Below are positions 9,140 through 18,082 of a stretch of 64,000 bases of DNA, in pieces. The stretch lies in assembly GCA_022841825.1 (NCBI GenBank), contig JALHQT010000007.1:124001-188000 (forward strand), read 5' to 3'. Within the stretch, counting starts at the first letter, position 1; each line of letters opens with the position of its first letter. The notes under the pieces were generated by a model. It made no database searches. It was not told the DNA's origin and was given only the letters and a program-made list of their open reading frames with translations. The DNA is from Anaerolineae bacterium. Its GTDB lineage: Bacteria; Chloroflexota; Anaerolineae; Aggregatilineales; Phototrophicaceae. Position numbers and translations under genes: made by a program.

Positions 9140-9829
9140 ATGGCTGAGAAAATACTCGTCATTGACGATGAGGAAACGACTGTTCAACTCATCGCCATGC
9201 TGCTGGAACGGCGCGGATTTGAGGTCGTCAAAGCATTTAGCGCGGAAGATGGCTTGCGCAAGGCTTATCGCCATCAGCCCGATCTGGTTCTGCTGGATGT
9301 CATGATGCCGGATATGGACGGCTTTGAGGTCTGCCGACGCCTGCGCGATATGTCCGATATGCCGATCATCTTCCTGACGGCGCGCGACGATACTCAGGAT
9401 GTCGTGCGTGGGCTGGAGATCGGCGCGGACGACTACGTGCCCAAGCCGTATGACAACGACGAGCTGATCGCCCGTGTGCGGGCGCACCTGCGCCGCGCCC
9501 CCAAACAGAACATCAGCGAGGAGCTGTCGTTCAACGGCGGCGAATTCCGCATCAACTTCATGAACCGCGAAGTGCGTGTGCGCAACGATCTCAAGCATCT
9601 GACGCCGAAAGAATTCAGCCTGTTAGGCGTGCTGGTGCGGAACGCCGGGCGCGTCGTGCCGCGCCAGGAGCTGGTGACGGAAGCGTGGGGCGAGGAATAC
9701 GGCGATGCCATCGACAGCCTCAAGCTCTACGTGCATTATCTGCGGCAGAAGGTCGAAGTCGATCCCGAACGTCCGGATTACATCCTGACATCGCGCGGGG
9801 TGGGCTACCGTTTTGTCAGTCGAGGATAG
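9140..9829 (+). CDS. OmpR/PhoB-family response regulator
   Basis: 229 residues. The receiver (1-120) has D9-D10, phospho-acceptor D53 (LVLLDVMMPDMDGFE) and K102 (YVPKPYD). A winged-helix DNA-binding domain (about 130-228) carries the usual LTPKEFSLLGVLVRN and ILTSRGVGYRF segments. It should bind DNA as a phosphorylation-driven dimer. No histidine kinase is adjacent, so it is an orphan in this window. It is divergent from the receptor-like kinase, and the shared intergenic region holds a 14-bp inverted repeat that could be its target. Confidence 0.95.
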   Translation: MAEKILVIDDEETTVQLIAMLLERRGFEVVKAFSAEDGLRKAYRHQPDLVLLDVMMPDMDGFEVCRRLRDMSDMPIIFLTARDDTQDVVRGLEIGADDYVPKPYDNDELIARVRAHLRRAPKQNISEELSFNGGEFRINFMNREVRVRNDLKHLTPKEFSLLGVLVRNAGRVVPRQELVTEAWGEEYGDAIDSLKLYVHYLRQKVEVDPERPDYILTSRGVGYRFVSRG

Positions 9830-9836
9830 GCAGAAA

Positions 9837-9941
9837 ATGAGCGGATTAGCAAGGAAGCAAATGAGCGGATTAGCTTGATAGCTCTTTTAGCATTTATGCC
9901 CTCTATCGCCAAAGCTAATCCGCTAATCCGCTAATCTGCTC
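9837..9941. repeat. Direct and inverted GCGGATTAGC repeats
   Basis: ATGAGCGGATTAGC occurs at 9837-9850 and 9861-9874. The inverted form GCTAATCCGC occurs at 9914-9923 and 9922-9931, and a variant GCTAATCTGC at 9930-9939. The arms could form a strong long-range hairpin between the regulator gene and the next small gene. Function unknown. Confidence 0.7.
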
Positions 9942-9959
9942 AAGTGGAGTCATACATAG

Positions 9960-10286
9960 ATGGACTTTCTGAAAAAGCTATTCGGTGGCGGCGACAAATC
10001 GGGTAGTCGCGGCTTCGGCGGCGACCCCGATGGACTCTACTATTATGTCCAGCCGCGCGGCTGCGACGAGATCGTGCGGGTGCGCGTGCATCGCTACAAC
10101 GAGCTGAGCGAGCGCGACGAGGGCGGCTACTGGGCGCACAAAGTGATACGCGGCACGAAATGTACGCAGGGCGCGGAACTTGACCTGTACTTTGACGCCA
10201 ACCGCAAGCTGACGAATCACACCGTCAAGGATGGGTCGCTGGTCGATGCCACCGCGTATGAGGCGTGGGTGACGCGGCAGGGATAA
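9960..10286 (+). CDS. Small conserved-looking protein of unknown function
   Basis: 108 residues with no family I recognise. The N-terminus MDFLKKLFGGGDKSGS is amphipathic and glycine-rich, as in small soluble factors of this phylum. The rest is a compact alpha/beta stretch with YYYVQPRGCDEIVRVRVHRY and AELDLYFDANRKLTNH. No signal peptide or membrane segment is present. It stands alone between a response regulator and a convergent MOSC gene. A long inverted repeat lies in its leader. Confidence 0.7.
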   Translation: MDFLKKLFGGGDKSGSRGFGGDPDGLYYYVQPRGCDEIVRVRVHRYNELSERDEGGYWAHKVIRGTKCTQGAELDLYFDANRKLTNHTVKDGSLVDATAYEAWVTRQG

Positions 10287-10291
10287 AGCCT

Positions 10292-11119
10292 CTACCCCAT
10301 CCGCACTTCGTCCCCCACGCGCAGCGTCCCCAGCCCGCGATGCACGACATTCTGACCGAAGATCACCCCGCGTGAGATTTTGCGATAGGTCGCAAGCGTT
10401 GCCAGCGGCTCCTGCACATCCGGGATCGTCCCAGTCGCCGGGTCAACTGTCGTGATGGCGCAGCGCGCGCAGGTCTTCACGCAGTCGAACGGCACCCCCG
10501 CGATCTCGATGCGCGTCCACTCATCCTCTGCATACGCCTCACAGCCGCTGACGACGATGTTGGGGCGAAAGCGCGTCATCGGCAGCACATCCTTGCCGCG
10601 TTCCGCCAGCCGCGTATTCAAATCCGCCAGCGATGCCTCCGAGATGACCAGCAGCGGGTAGCCGTCGGAAAAACCGGTCTGCGCGGGTGTTTTCGCATAC
10701 GTCAGATCGACCGGGCGCACGAATCCGGGCTGCATCCGCACCAGCCGCGCGCGCATCTCCAGATGCTCGCTCACCCATGCCGCTACTTCATCACCCTCGT
10801 CCACGCCGATGCAGGTATCGCGCCAGATGACGACCGGCAGCGTGCGCGCGTCGGGGTTCTGGCGCAGCGGTATCGCCAGGTCGGGCAGATCCGGCGCGCA
10901 CAGCATCAGCGCCTCGTCGGTCAGCGCGGTACGGATGAGCGCGAGATCCGGCAGTTCGCGCTGCGTGAGGAACATGCCGCGCTCCTCGTCATCGTCCTGC
11001 ACGATCATCCATTCGCGGTCGTGGGCGAAGCCGCGCGCATCCAAGTCGGCGCTTTCCAGCGCGATGCCCGCGCACGACTTAACGGGATAGAGGTTGAGGG
11101 CGGTGATGGTGATGGACAT
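10292..11119 (-). CDS. MOSC-domain molybdenum-cofactor-binding protein (YcbX/mARC-like)
   Basis: 275 residues. An N-terminal beta-barrel (ITALNLYPVKSCAG...) is followed by a MOSC domain. The conserved segment CVKTCARCAITTVDPATG contains the cysteine that in mARC/YcbX proteins binds the molybdenum cofactor; relatives reduce N-hydroxylated compounds with help from a redox partner. No ferredoxin domain is fused at the C-terminus, unlike E. coli YcbX, so a separate electron donor would be needed. The start at 11119 was chosen because it aligns with the usual family start; an upstream ATG at 11173 would add 18 charged residues. Confidence 0.88.
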   Translation of the reverse strand: MSITITALNLYPVKSCAGIALESADLDARGFAHDREWMIVQDDDEERGMFLTQRELPDLALIRTALTDEALMLCAPDLPDLAIPLRQNPDARTLPVVIWRDTCIGVDEGDEVAAWVSEHLEMRARLVRMQPGFVRPVDLTYAKTPAQTGFSDGYPLLVISEASLADLNTRLAERGKDVLPMTRFRPNIVVSGCEAYAEDEWTRIEIAGVPFDCVKTCARCAITTVDPATGTIPDVQEPLATLATYRKISRGVIFGQNVVHRGLGTLRVGDEVRMG

Positions 11120-11303
11120 AGAGCGCCTTTTCGTATGGCGATACCAGAGCATATCATAGGCATCGTCGGACATGGAAGCTAGTCCTGCGCTATAATGATC
11201 TCAACACAGTCTGAGGCTTGGTGACCGACGTCCATAGTTGAACAGGGCTATGGGCGAGACTTTTCAGTGACCAGGACTCTTGCTCTACGTACGGAAAACC
11301 AAC

Positions 11304-11831
11304 ATGATCTTTGCCGATGTTATCGCCCGGTGGCAGACATTCTATTTTGCGGTGGGCGGCATCAGCGCGACGCTCGCGGGGCTGGTCTTCGTCGCCATTG
11401 CGCTGCACTTCCAGCGCTTCCAGCAGGAAGAAAACATCCCCTTGCGTGAATGGTCTACCTACACGGTGATCCACTTTGCGCAGGTCATTCTAATCAGCAT
11501 TGTCTGTCTCATCCCCGATCAAACGCCGCTGGGAACAGGGTTGCCGCTGATAGCCGGAAGCCTGTACGGACTGTACGTGTTCATAACTGGGCTGATGTAC
11601 ATCTTGCGCCATCGCCCAACCATCCACATCTACAGTTGGGGAGTCTATTTTATCGCGCCCGCCATCGCTTATGGCTTGATGGCATGGATTGCTGTCAGTC
11701 TGCTCGTCGGGCAAACGCAGATCCTGCCACTGATGGTCCTGGTCGTCGCCGTGCTGCTGTTGCTGGGCGGGCACAATGCATGGCGATTGGTGCTCAATTC
11801 TCACATCCCCGGCATCAATTCGGAAAACTGA
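11304..11831 (+). CDS. Integral membrane protein of unknown function
   Basis: 175 residues, mostly hydrophobic. Four or five membrane helices are likely: about 10-35 (FAVGGISATLAGLVFVAIAL), 55-75, 85-105, 115-140 and 145-165. The loops are short and contain no catalytic motif I recognise. The ATG at 11304 has GGAAA 7 nt upstream; an in-frame TTG at 11280 would add eight residues. It is followed by a strong terminator hairpin at 11898 and stands alone. Confidence 0.75.
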   Translation: MIFADVIARWQTFYFAVGGISATLAGLVFVAIALHFQRFQQEENIPLREWSTYTVIHFAQVILISIVCLIPDQTPLGTGLPLIAGSLYGLYVFITGLMYILRHRPTIHIYSWGVYFIAPAIAYGLMAWIAVSLLVGQTQILPLMVLVVAVLLLLGGHNAWRLVLNSHIPGINSEN

Positions 11832-11897
11832 CGCGCAGGGTCGTATTTAACGCTCAAACATCCAGCAAGCTCGGTGCCCGCTGAAGCGGACGAAGAG

Positions 11898-11928
11898 CGT
11901 CGTACGAACAAGCACAGCTTGTTTTTTT
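11898..11928 (+). terminator. Rho-independent terminator
   Basis: AACAAGC-ACA-GCTTGTT (11907-11923) is a perfect 7-bp hairpin running into TTTTT. A further imperfect stem, GCGTCGTACG with CGTGCGACGC, lies outside it. It closes the membrane-protein gene and insulates lexA. Confidence 0.8.
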
Positions 11929-11977
11929 CGTGCGACGCACCCACGCCGCGCGCCTTATCTTCGCTCATGTGTGCGTA

Positions 11978-12017
11978 GAACAGAAGTTTGACAATAGATT
12001 ATTTGTTCGTGTACAAT
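11978..12017 (+). promoter_or_regulatory. lexA promoter with candidate SOS box
   Basis: TTGACA (11988-11993), an 18-nt spacer and TACAAT (12012-12017) form the promoter. GAACAGAAGTTT (11978-11989), one mismatch from a GAAC-N4-GTTC SOS box of the Gram-positive type, overlaps the -35. TGTTC at 12004-12008 is a possible second half-site. This fits LexA autorepression. Confidence 0.6.
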
Positions 12018-12070
12018 CGCGGTAACGTTAATGCAGGCGAAATTTTAGCTAATCTTGGAGGAGAACTCCT

Positions 12071-12736
12071 ATGCGCGAGAAGAACAAGCTGTCCGAAAGA
12101 CAACGCGCCATTCTGAAGTTCATGGAACACTACGTCGAAAACTTTGGTTTTCCGCCCACCATCCGCGAAATTGGCGAGGCGACCAATATTAAATCGACCT
12201 CGGTCGTCAACTACAACCTGAACAAGCTCGTCCAGTCCGGGCATCTGGCGCGGCTCAACCGCAAGTCACGCGGCATCCGCCTCACGTCGCAAATCCCGGT
12301 CGGCGTGCGCGAGCCAAGCAACAGTAAGCGCGTCTATCTGCTGGGCGAAATTGTCGCCGGGCAGCCCATCGCCATCCCGGAAGACATCGCCCATCATCCC
12401 GACCCGGAAAGCGCGCTGGACGTGCCGCCCGCACTGCTCGGCGGATTGGACGCGGCGGAGGTCTTCGCGCTGCGCGTCAAAGGCGATTCGATGATCGACG
12501 CGATGATCCAGGATGGCGACATTGTGCTGTTCCGCAAGCAGTTGACGGCGCAGAACGGCGATATGGTCGCGGTCTGGCTGGATGAGCGCAGCGAGACGAC
12601 GCTCAAGTACTTCTTCCGCGAAGGCGAGCGGGTGCGCCTGCAACCTGCCCACCCCACGATGCAGCCCATCATGGTCGCGGCGGCACACTGCCATGTGCAG
12701 GGGCGCGTGCTGTCCGTCATCCGTACACTCGGCTGA
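12071..12736 (+). CDS. lexA: LexA repressor
   Basis: 221 residues. LexA represses DNA-damage genes and cleaves itself when RecA is activated. The N-terminal winged helix (LSERQRAILKFMEHYVENFG...IREIGEATNIKSTSVVNY) spans about 7-70. The latent protease has the A96-G97 scission site (EIVAGQP), the nucleophile S140 (VKGDSMID) and the general base K179 (ETTLKYF). GGAGGAG lies 7 nt before the ATG. The promoter carries a GAAC-type box over its -35 hexamer, and a terminator follows the gene. Confidence 0.97.
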   Translation: MREKNKLSERQRAILKFMEHYVENFGFPPTIREIGEATNIKSTSVVNYNLNKLVQSGHLARLNRKSRGIRLTSQIPVGVREPSNSKRVYLLGEIVAGQPIAIPEDIAHHPDPESALDVPPALLGGLDAAEVFALRVKGDSMIDAMIQDGDIVLFRKQLTAQNGDMVAVWLDERSETTLKYFFREGERVRLQPAHPTMQPIMVAAAHCHVQGRVLSVIRTLG

Positions 12737-12759
12737 ATCGCGTGGCGGGAACGAGGAAG

Positions 12760-12791
12760 AAAAAGGGGTGCCGGAAAGCGCGCCCCTTTTT
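12760..12791 (+). terminator. lexA terminator
   Basis: AAAAAGGGG (12760-12768) pairs with CCCCTTTTT (12783-12791), giving a 9-bp stem with its own T-tract. It can work on either strand. Confidence 0.8.
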
Positions 12792-12835
12792 GTTTTCCGC
12801 TGCATTTTGCGCTCCAATTAAGTTCATGAGAAGAC

Positions 12836-12870
12836 TTGCCACCGCTTTCGTTGTGCAATACAATGAAAGC
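12836..12870 (+). promoter_or_regulatory. Sugar-operon promoter with embedded palindromic operator
   Basis: TTGCCA (12836-12841), a 17-nt spacer and TACAAT (12859-12864). A 27-bp palindrome at 12844-12870 (arms GCTTTCGTTGT and ACAATGAAAGC around GCAAT, one mismatch) covers the spacer and -10. A repressor bound there would block polymerase directly. No regulator gene adjoins the operon. Confidence 0.7.
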
Positions 12871-12899
12871 AAATGAAAACACTTTGTTGAGTGATATCC

Positions 12900-14339
12900 A
12901 TGAACCAAAAGCACGTTATTGCGATTGATCTGGGTGCCGAGTCTGGGCGCGTCATCCCCATCAGCTTTGATGGCAGCCACCTCCATTTTGGTGAGCCGCA
13001 CCGCTTCCCCAACATCCCCGTCATGGCGGGCGGCACACTCTATTGGGATGTGCTGCGTCTTTGGAACGAGATCGACACGGGCGTCGGCAAGTTCGCGCAG
13101 GGCGCTGCCAGCGTCGGCATCGACACCTGGGGCGTGGACGGTGTCCTGCTCGACCGTAACGGCAAACTCCTCAGCAATCCGGCGCATTACCGCGACCGCC
13201 GCCACGAAGGCATGATGGACTGGGTCTTCCAGCGCGTGCCCGCTCGAACGCTGTTTGAACGCACGGGCATCCAGTTCATCCAGTTCAACGGCATTTTTCA
13301 GCTCGCTTCGCTCCTGCGCGACAACAGCCCGCTCTTTGACATCGCCGAGACCTTCCTGCCGATTGCCGACCTCTTCAACTTCTGGATGACCGGCAGCAAG
13401 ACCAGCGAATTCACCCATGTGACGACGCAGCAGGCGTACAACCCGCGCACGGGCGACTGGGACTGGGAAACGATTGAGACGCTTGGCATCCCCCGCCGCA
13501 TCTTCGGCGAAATCGTCATGCCAGGCACGCGCCTGGGCGAATACCGGGGCGTCCCCGTCATCGCACCCGCCACCCACGATACGGGCAGCGCCGTCGTCGC
13601 CGTCCCCACCACCACGCGCGATTTCGCCTACATCTCCAGTGGGACCTGGAGTTTGATTGGGTTCGAGATCGACACGCCGATCATCAATGACGACTCGTTC
13701 GCCGCCAACGTGACCAACGAGGGCGGCGCGGGCAATACCTATCGCTTCCTCAAGAACTGCATGGGCTTGTGGCTGGCGCAGCAGGCACGGGCGACCTGGG
13801 CGGCGCAGGGACAGGAGTATGCCTACGACCAGCTCGCGCAGATGGCGGCGGACGCCGAGCCGTTCCGTTCGCTCTTCGACCCGGATGACCTGGCATTCCT
13901 GCCGCCGGGTGACATGCCCGCGCGCATCCGCGAGTTCTGCGCGCGGACGAACCAGCCGCAGCCGGAGACGGTCGGGCAGGTCATGCGCGCCATCTACGAC
14001 AGCCTGGCGCTCAAGTACCGCCATCTGCTCGATAAGATGGGGCGGCTGTGCGGGCGCAGCGCCACGCACCTGCACATCGTCGGCGGCGGCTCTGCCAACA
14101 CCCTGCTCAATCAACTGACCGCCAACGCGACGGGCAGTGTGGTCATCGCCGGTCCGCGCGAGGCGACCGCGATTGGCAACGCGATCGTGCAGTTGATCGC
14201 GCTCGGCGAGCTGAACAGCATCGCCCAGGCGCGCGAGATGCTGCGCAGCAGCCTGGAGCTTGAGGCATTTGAGCCGAAAGATGCTGGGTTGTGGAACGCC
14301 GAATATGAACGCTTTAAGGCATACGTGACGACGGTATAA
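12900..14339 (+). CDS. rhaB: Rhamnulokinase (FGGY carbohydrate kinase)
   Basis: 479 residues, the usual size. It should phosphorylate L-rhamnulose to rhamnulose-1-phosphate. The N-terminal FGGY domain opens with AIDLGAESGR and contains SVGIDTWGVDGVLLD. The C-terminal domain has ISSGTWSLIGFE and LHIVGGGSANTLLNQL, the nucleotide-binding signature in which RhaB proteins have GGGS.N..L. The ATG at 12900 was preferred; a GTG at 12891 is in frame. It heads a ten-gene operon with two sugar importers and an aldolase. Rhamnose isomerase and lactaldehyde dehydrogenase are not in the window, so the pathway is incomplete here. Confidence 0.9.
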   Translation: MNQKHVIAIDLGAESGRVIPISFDGSHLHFGEPHRFPNIPVMAGGTLYWDVLRLWNEIDTGVGKFAQGAASVGIDTWGVDGVLLDRNGKLLSNPAHYRDRRHEGMMDWVFQRVPARTLFERTGIQFIQFNGIFQLASLLRDNSPLFDIAETFLPIADLFNFWMTGSKTSEFTHVTTQQAYNPRTGDWDWETIETLGIPRRIFGEIVMPGTRLGEYRGVPVIAPATHDTGSAVVAVPTTTRDFAYISSGTWSLIGFEIDTPIINDDSFAANVTNEGGAGNTYRFLKNCMGLWLAQQARATWAAQGQEYAYDQLAQMAADAEPFRSLFDPDDLAFLPPGDMPARIREFCARTNQPQPETVGQVMRAIYDSLALKYRHLLDKMGRLCGRSATHLHIVGGGSANTLLNQLTANATGSVVIAGPREATAIGNAIVQLIALGELNSIAQAREMLRSSLELEAFEPKDAGLWNAEYERFKAYVTTV

Positions 14340-14342
14340 ATA

Positions 14343-15872
14343 ATGCAAGAAAAACCGATTTTAGAACTCGAACACATCTCGAAACGCTTCCCTGGCGTAC
14401 AGGCGCTGACCGATGCGCGCATGGATGTGCGCGCGGGTGAAGTCCACGCGCTGCTGGGCGAAAACGGCGCGGGCAAAAGCACGCTCATCAAAATCATCTC
14501 CGGCGTTCACAAGCCGGATACGGGCGACCTGCGCATGGACGGGCAGCGTGTCGTCTTCAACAACCCGCGCGAGGCGCAGGCGAAGGGCGTCGCCACCATC
14601 TATCAGGAACTGAGTCTCTATCCGGAACTGACGGTCGCAGAGAACATCTTCATGGGGCACGCGCCACGCGGACTGCTGGGGTCGGTCGATTGGCGGGCGA
14701 TGCGCAGACGCGCGGAAGAAATCCTGCTCTCGCTCAACATCACCGATCTGGGCGTGGACGATAAGATCGGCACACTGACGGTGGGTAAACGTCAGCGTGT
14801 TGAAATCGCCAAGGCGCTCTCGTTCAACGCGCGCATCCTGATTATGGATGAGCCGACAGCGGCGCTGACCGAGGCGGACGTGCAGCGCCTGTTCGGTATC
14901 GTCCGGCTGCTGCGCGAACGGGGCGTCGGCATCGTCTATATCAGCCATCGCCTCGAAGAAGTCTTCACACTGGCAGATCGCGTGACTGTGCTGCGCGATG
15001 GGCATTATGTCGATACCAAGGCAGTGCGCGAAGTGACGAGCGAGCAGCTCATCAGCATGATGGTCGGGCGCACTATCGATAACCTTTTCCCCAAGCTTCC
15101 CGCCCAGATCGGCGAGCCTGTCTTGGAAGTGCGCAACCTATGGCGCAAGCCGCTTTGCAAAGGCGTCAATCTGACGCTGCGCGCGGGCGAGATCGTCGGG
15201 CTGGCGGGGCTGGTCGGCAGCGGACGCAGCGAGTTCGCGCAGACCGTATTCGGCTTCACCCCCGCGCAGAGCGGGGACATCCTCATCAATGGCAAACGTC
15301 TGGACATCCGCAACCCCGGCGAAGCCATGCGCCATGGCATCGCTTACGTGCCGGAAGACCGCGGGACCCAGGGACTGATCCGGCAAATGCGCCTGCGCGA
15401 GAACGTCTCGCTGGCGGTGCTGCGCTCGGTCTCGCACAGCGGCTTTATCGACAACCGCGCCGAACACGAGCTGGCGGACAAGTCCATCGGCTCGCTCCAG
15501 ATACGCGCCTTCAGCGGCGAACAGGTCGTCAACAAGCTCTCCGGCGGCAACCAACAGAAGGTCGTCGTCGCCAAGTGGCTGGCGGCGAAGCCGAAGATCC
15601 TGATCATGGATGAGCCGACGCGCGGTGTGGACGTAGGCGCGAAAGCTGAAATCCACCGTCTGATCAGCGAACTGGCGCAGCAGGGCATCGGCGTATTGAT
15701 GATTTCGAGCGAACTGCCAGAAGTATTGGGCATGAGCGACCGTATCGTCGTCATGCGCGAAGGGGAGATCGTGGCAGAATTCAGCCGTGAAGAAGCCTCT
15801 CAAGAGAAAGTCGTCGCGGCGATGATGCGCGATGCGCACAGCGCCGTCAGTGCCCAAGGAGCCGCCACATGA
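14343..15872 (+). CDS. Sugar ABC importer, ATP-binding protein (RbsA/RhaT class), system 1
   Basis: 509 residues with two fused nucleotide-binding domains, as in the CUT2 family. Domain 1 has Walker [10 protein letters not shown] at 39-47 and [10 protein letters not shown] as Walker B. Domain 2 has the diverged GLVGSGRSE loop, the signature LSGGNQQKV and LIMDEPTRGVDVGAK. The first-half signature is LTVGKRQRVEIAKAL. It starts 3 nt after the rhamnulokinase stop and overlaps the next permease gene by 4 nt. It powers the importer whose permeases and binding protein follow. Confidence 0.95.
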   Translation: MQEKPILELEHISKRFPGVQALTDARMDVRAGEVHALLGENGAGKSTLIKIISGVHKPDTGDLRMDGQRVVFNNPREAQAKGVATIYQELSLYPELTVAENIFMGHAPRGLLGSVDWRAMRRRAEEILLSLNITDLGVDDKIGTLTVGKRQRVEIAKALSFNARILIMDEPTAALTEADVQRLFGIVRLLRERGVGIVYISHRLEEVFTLADRVTVLRDGHYVDTKAVREVTSEQLISMMVGRTIDNLFPKLPAQIGEPVLEVRNLWRKPLCKGVNLTLRAGEIVGLAGLVGSGRSEFAQTVFGFTPAQSGDILINGKRLDIRNPGEAMRHGIAYVPEDRGTQGLIRQMRLRENVSLAVLRSVSHSGFIDNRAEHELADKSIGSLQIRAFSGEQVVNKLSGGNQQKVVVAKWLAAKPKILIMDEPTRGVDVGAKAEIHRLISELAQQGIGVLMISSELPEVLGMSDRIVVMREGEIVAEFSREEASQEKVVAAMMRDAHSAVSAQGAAT

Positions 15873-16903
15873 CCACCGCCGCCCCCACCCTGGGACAGCC
15901 AACACGCCTGTCCCGCAGCCGAGGTCTGGCAAGCCGCTTCCTGGTCTTTGCCACCTCGCAGGAGTTCGTGCTGCTGCTGGTCGTCGTGCTGCTGTTCGCC
16001 GTTGTTGGCAACACCAACCCGCGCTATCTGGCAGAACGCAACGTCCTCAATATTTTCAACGGCAACGCTTATATCGCCGTCGCCGCCGTCGGCATGACGA
16101 TGGTCATCATCTCGCGCAACATCGACATCTCGGTCGGCTCTCTCATCGGCGTACTCGGCACGGTCAGCGGCTCGCTGGCGATCAACGGCTATCCGATCTG
16201 GTCGTCGTGGCTGGTGCCAATCCTGCTCGGCGGCGTGGTCGGTGCAGTGATCGGCTTCATGGTGGCGTATCTGCGCATCCCGTCGATTGTCGTCACGCTC
16301 GGCTTACTCAGCATCCTCAAGGGTGGATTGATCACGGTGACCAATGGTGCATGGATCACCGATATGCCGGATACGTACTTCCTGGCACAGATGCGCACGC
16401 CGGAGATTTCGCTCCTCGGCATCAACATCCCGGCGATCCCATCGCCCATCGTCATCATGATCGTGCTGACGCTGCTAGCGGCGCTGTGGATGCGCTACAG
16501 CCCGACCGGGCGCGCCATCTACGCGGTTGGCGGCAATGCCGAGGCGGCGCGCCTGTCTGGCATTTCCGAAAAGCGTATCATCATGACGGTCTTCATCATC
16601 AACGGTCTGTGCGTCGGCATCGCCGCTGTCCTGTGGGCAACCCAGCTCAGTATCATCCAATCGACCGTCCCGGCAGGCTTGGAACTCCAGGTCATCACCT
16701 CGGCGGTCGTCGGCGGGGTCAGCATCATGGGCGGGGTCGGCACCACGATTGGCGCGATGCTGGCGGCAATTCTTCTGAGCGCAATCAACTCCGCGCTCGT
16801 GTTCATCAACGTTTCGCCCTACTGGTTCCGCGCGGTCGTCGGCGTCCTGATCCTGATCACAGTGCTGACCGATTTGCTGCGGCGGCGCAGAACACAGGCA
16901 TAA
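15869..16903 (+). CDS. Sugar ABC importer permease (RbsC/RhaP class), system 1
   Basis: 344 residues with about eight to ten membrane helices. Family hallmarks are MVIISRNIDISVGSLIG near the middle of the first half, the cytoplasmic-loop segment AVGGNAEAARLSGISEKRI that contacts the ATPase, and VVGGVSIMGGVGTTIGAMLA. An ATGA overlap couples it to the ATPase gene. It probably forms the heterodimeric channel with the permease that follows 9 nt downstream. Confidence 0.93.
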   Translation: MTTAAPTLGQPTRLSRSRGLASRFLVFATSQEFVLLLVVVLLFAVVGNTNPRYLAERNVLNIFNGNAYIAVAAVGMTMVIISRNIDISVGSLIGVLGTVSGSLAINGYPIWSSWLVPILLGGVVGAVIGFMVAYLRIPSIVVTLGLLSILKGGLITVTNGAWITDMPDTYFLAQMRTPEISLLGINIPAIPSPIVIMIVLTLLAALWMRYSPTGRAIYAVGGNAEAARLSGISEKRIIMTVFIINGLCVGIAAVLWATQLSIIQSTVPAGLELQVITSAVVGGVSIMGGVGTTIGAMLAAILLSAINSALVFINVSPYWFRAVVGVLILITVLTDLLRRRRTQA

Positions 16904-16912
16904 GGGAATCTC

Positions 16913-17920
16913 ATGACGACGACAACGCACACCACCGACGACAGTCAGGAACAGATGTCCTCGCGCATCCGGTCTTTCCTGCTACGGCAGGAGGTCATCC
17001 TGCTGATCATCTCGCTGCTGGCAGTCATGTTTCTGGCGTTCGGTTCTGACCGCTTCCTCACAACCGACAACCTGCTCAATCAGGGGCGACTGCTCACCGA
17101 GATCGGCTTGGTCGCACTGTCGATGACTTTCATCATCATCACAGGGGGCATCGACCTCTCGGTCGGCTCAATCCTCGGCTTATGCGCCATCATCCTCGGC
17201 GTGATGTGGGACCCCAATGGTGCGTTCGCGCTGCCGCTGGAAGTCGCCGTCGTGATCTGCCTGCTGGTTGGCACGCTGGCGGGTTTTGTCAACGGGCTGA
17301 TTATCGTGCGTCTCGGCGTGCCGCCGCTCATCACGACGCTGGCGACGCTGGCGCTCTATCGTGGGCTGGCGGAGGGCATCAGCCAGGCGAGGTCGGTGCG
17401 CGGCTACCCGGAGGAATTCTATGTGCTAGGGCAGGGCGAATTTCTGGGCGTGCCAACCCAGCTCTGGGTGCTGCTGATCTTTTGCATCCTCACGGCGGTT
17501 ATCCTTAGCCGCACGATCTTCGGGCGTGCGATCTACGCCATCGGCAATAACGAGTTAGGCGCGCGCTTTTCCGGCGTGCCTGTCGGACGTTACAAGATCA
17601 TGATCTACACCTTCTCCGGTTTCATGGCGGCGATGGCGGCGTGGATCTTCGTCTCGCGCGTTTCGACAACCCGCTCGGACATGGGGTCGGGGCTGGAACT
17701 GGACGCCATCGCCGCTGTGGTGCTGGGCGGGACGAGCATCTTTGGCGGCAGCGGCAGCATCATTGGGACGATCATCGGCTTTATCCTGATTCAGCTCCTA
17801 AAAAATGGGCTGGCACTATCCGGCGTGACGACGGATGGTACCATCGTGGTGATTGGCACGGTGCTGATCCTCGCCATTCTGATCAACAATTTCATTCAGC
17901 GCCGTTCGGGGAATGGATGA
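16913..17920 (+). CDS. Sugar ABC importer permease (RbsC/RhaQ class), system 1
   Basis: 335 residues, multi-pass. The signature segments are [38 protein letters not shown] and VLGGTSIFGGSGSIIGTIIG. It pairs with the preceding permease to make the membrane channel for the RhaS/LsrB-type binding protein encoded 162 bp downstream. A GGACGCCAT palindrome lies in that gap. Confidence 0.93.
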   Translation: MTTTTHTTDDSQEQMSSRIRSFLLRQEVILLIISLLAVMFLAFGSDRFLTTDNLLNQGRLLTEIGLVALSMTFIIITGGIDLSVGSILGLCAIILGVMWDPNGAFALPLEVAVVICLLVGTLAGFVNGLIIVRLGVPPLITTLATLALYRGLAEGISQARSVRGYPEEFYVLGQGEFLGVPTQLWVLLIFCILTAVILSRTIFGRAIYAIGNNELGARFSGVPVGRYKIMIYTFSGFMAAMAAWIFVSRVSTTRSDMGSGLELDAIAAVVLGGTSIFGGSGSIIGTIIGFILIQLLKNGLALSGVTTDGTIVVIGTVLILAILINNFIQRRSGNG

Positions 17921-17952
17921 AAGGGATTGCGGTCTGTCATTTTGCGAGAAGC

Positions 17953-17972
17953 GGACGCCATAAATGGCGTCC
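17953..17972. repeat. Palindrome GGACGCCAT-AA-ATGGCGTCC
   Basis: A perfect 9-bp stem with a 2-nt loop between permease and binding-protein genes. The same core (GACGCCAT...ATGGCGTC) recurs three times inside the glycosyltransferase gene at 36672. It could stabilise the upstream mRNA or set the protein ratio within the operon. Confidence 0.75.
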
Positions 17973-18082
17973 CTCCAGGAAATTGTGATGGGCGATTTGA
18001 AAGGGGGTGGTACGGAGCGTAGAAGTCGGTCGTTAATGTGCTACAACTTGCTTGCCGGATTGTCTTGAGGAGACACGAAGAA

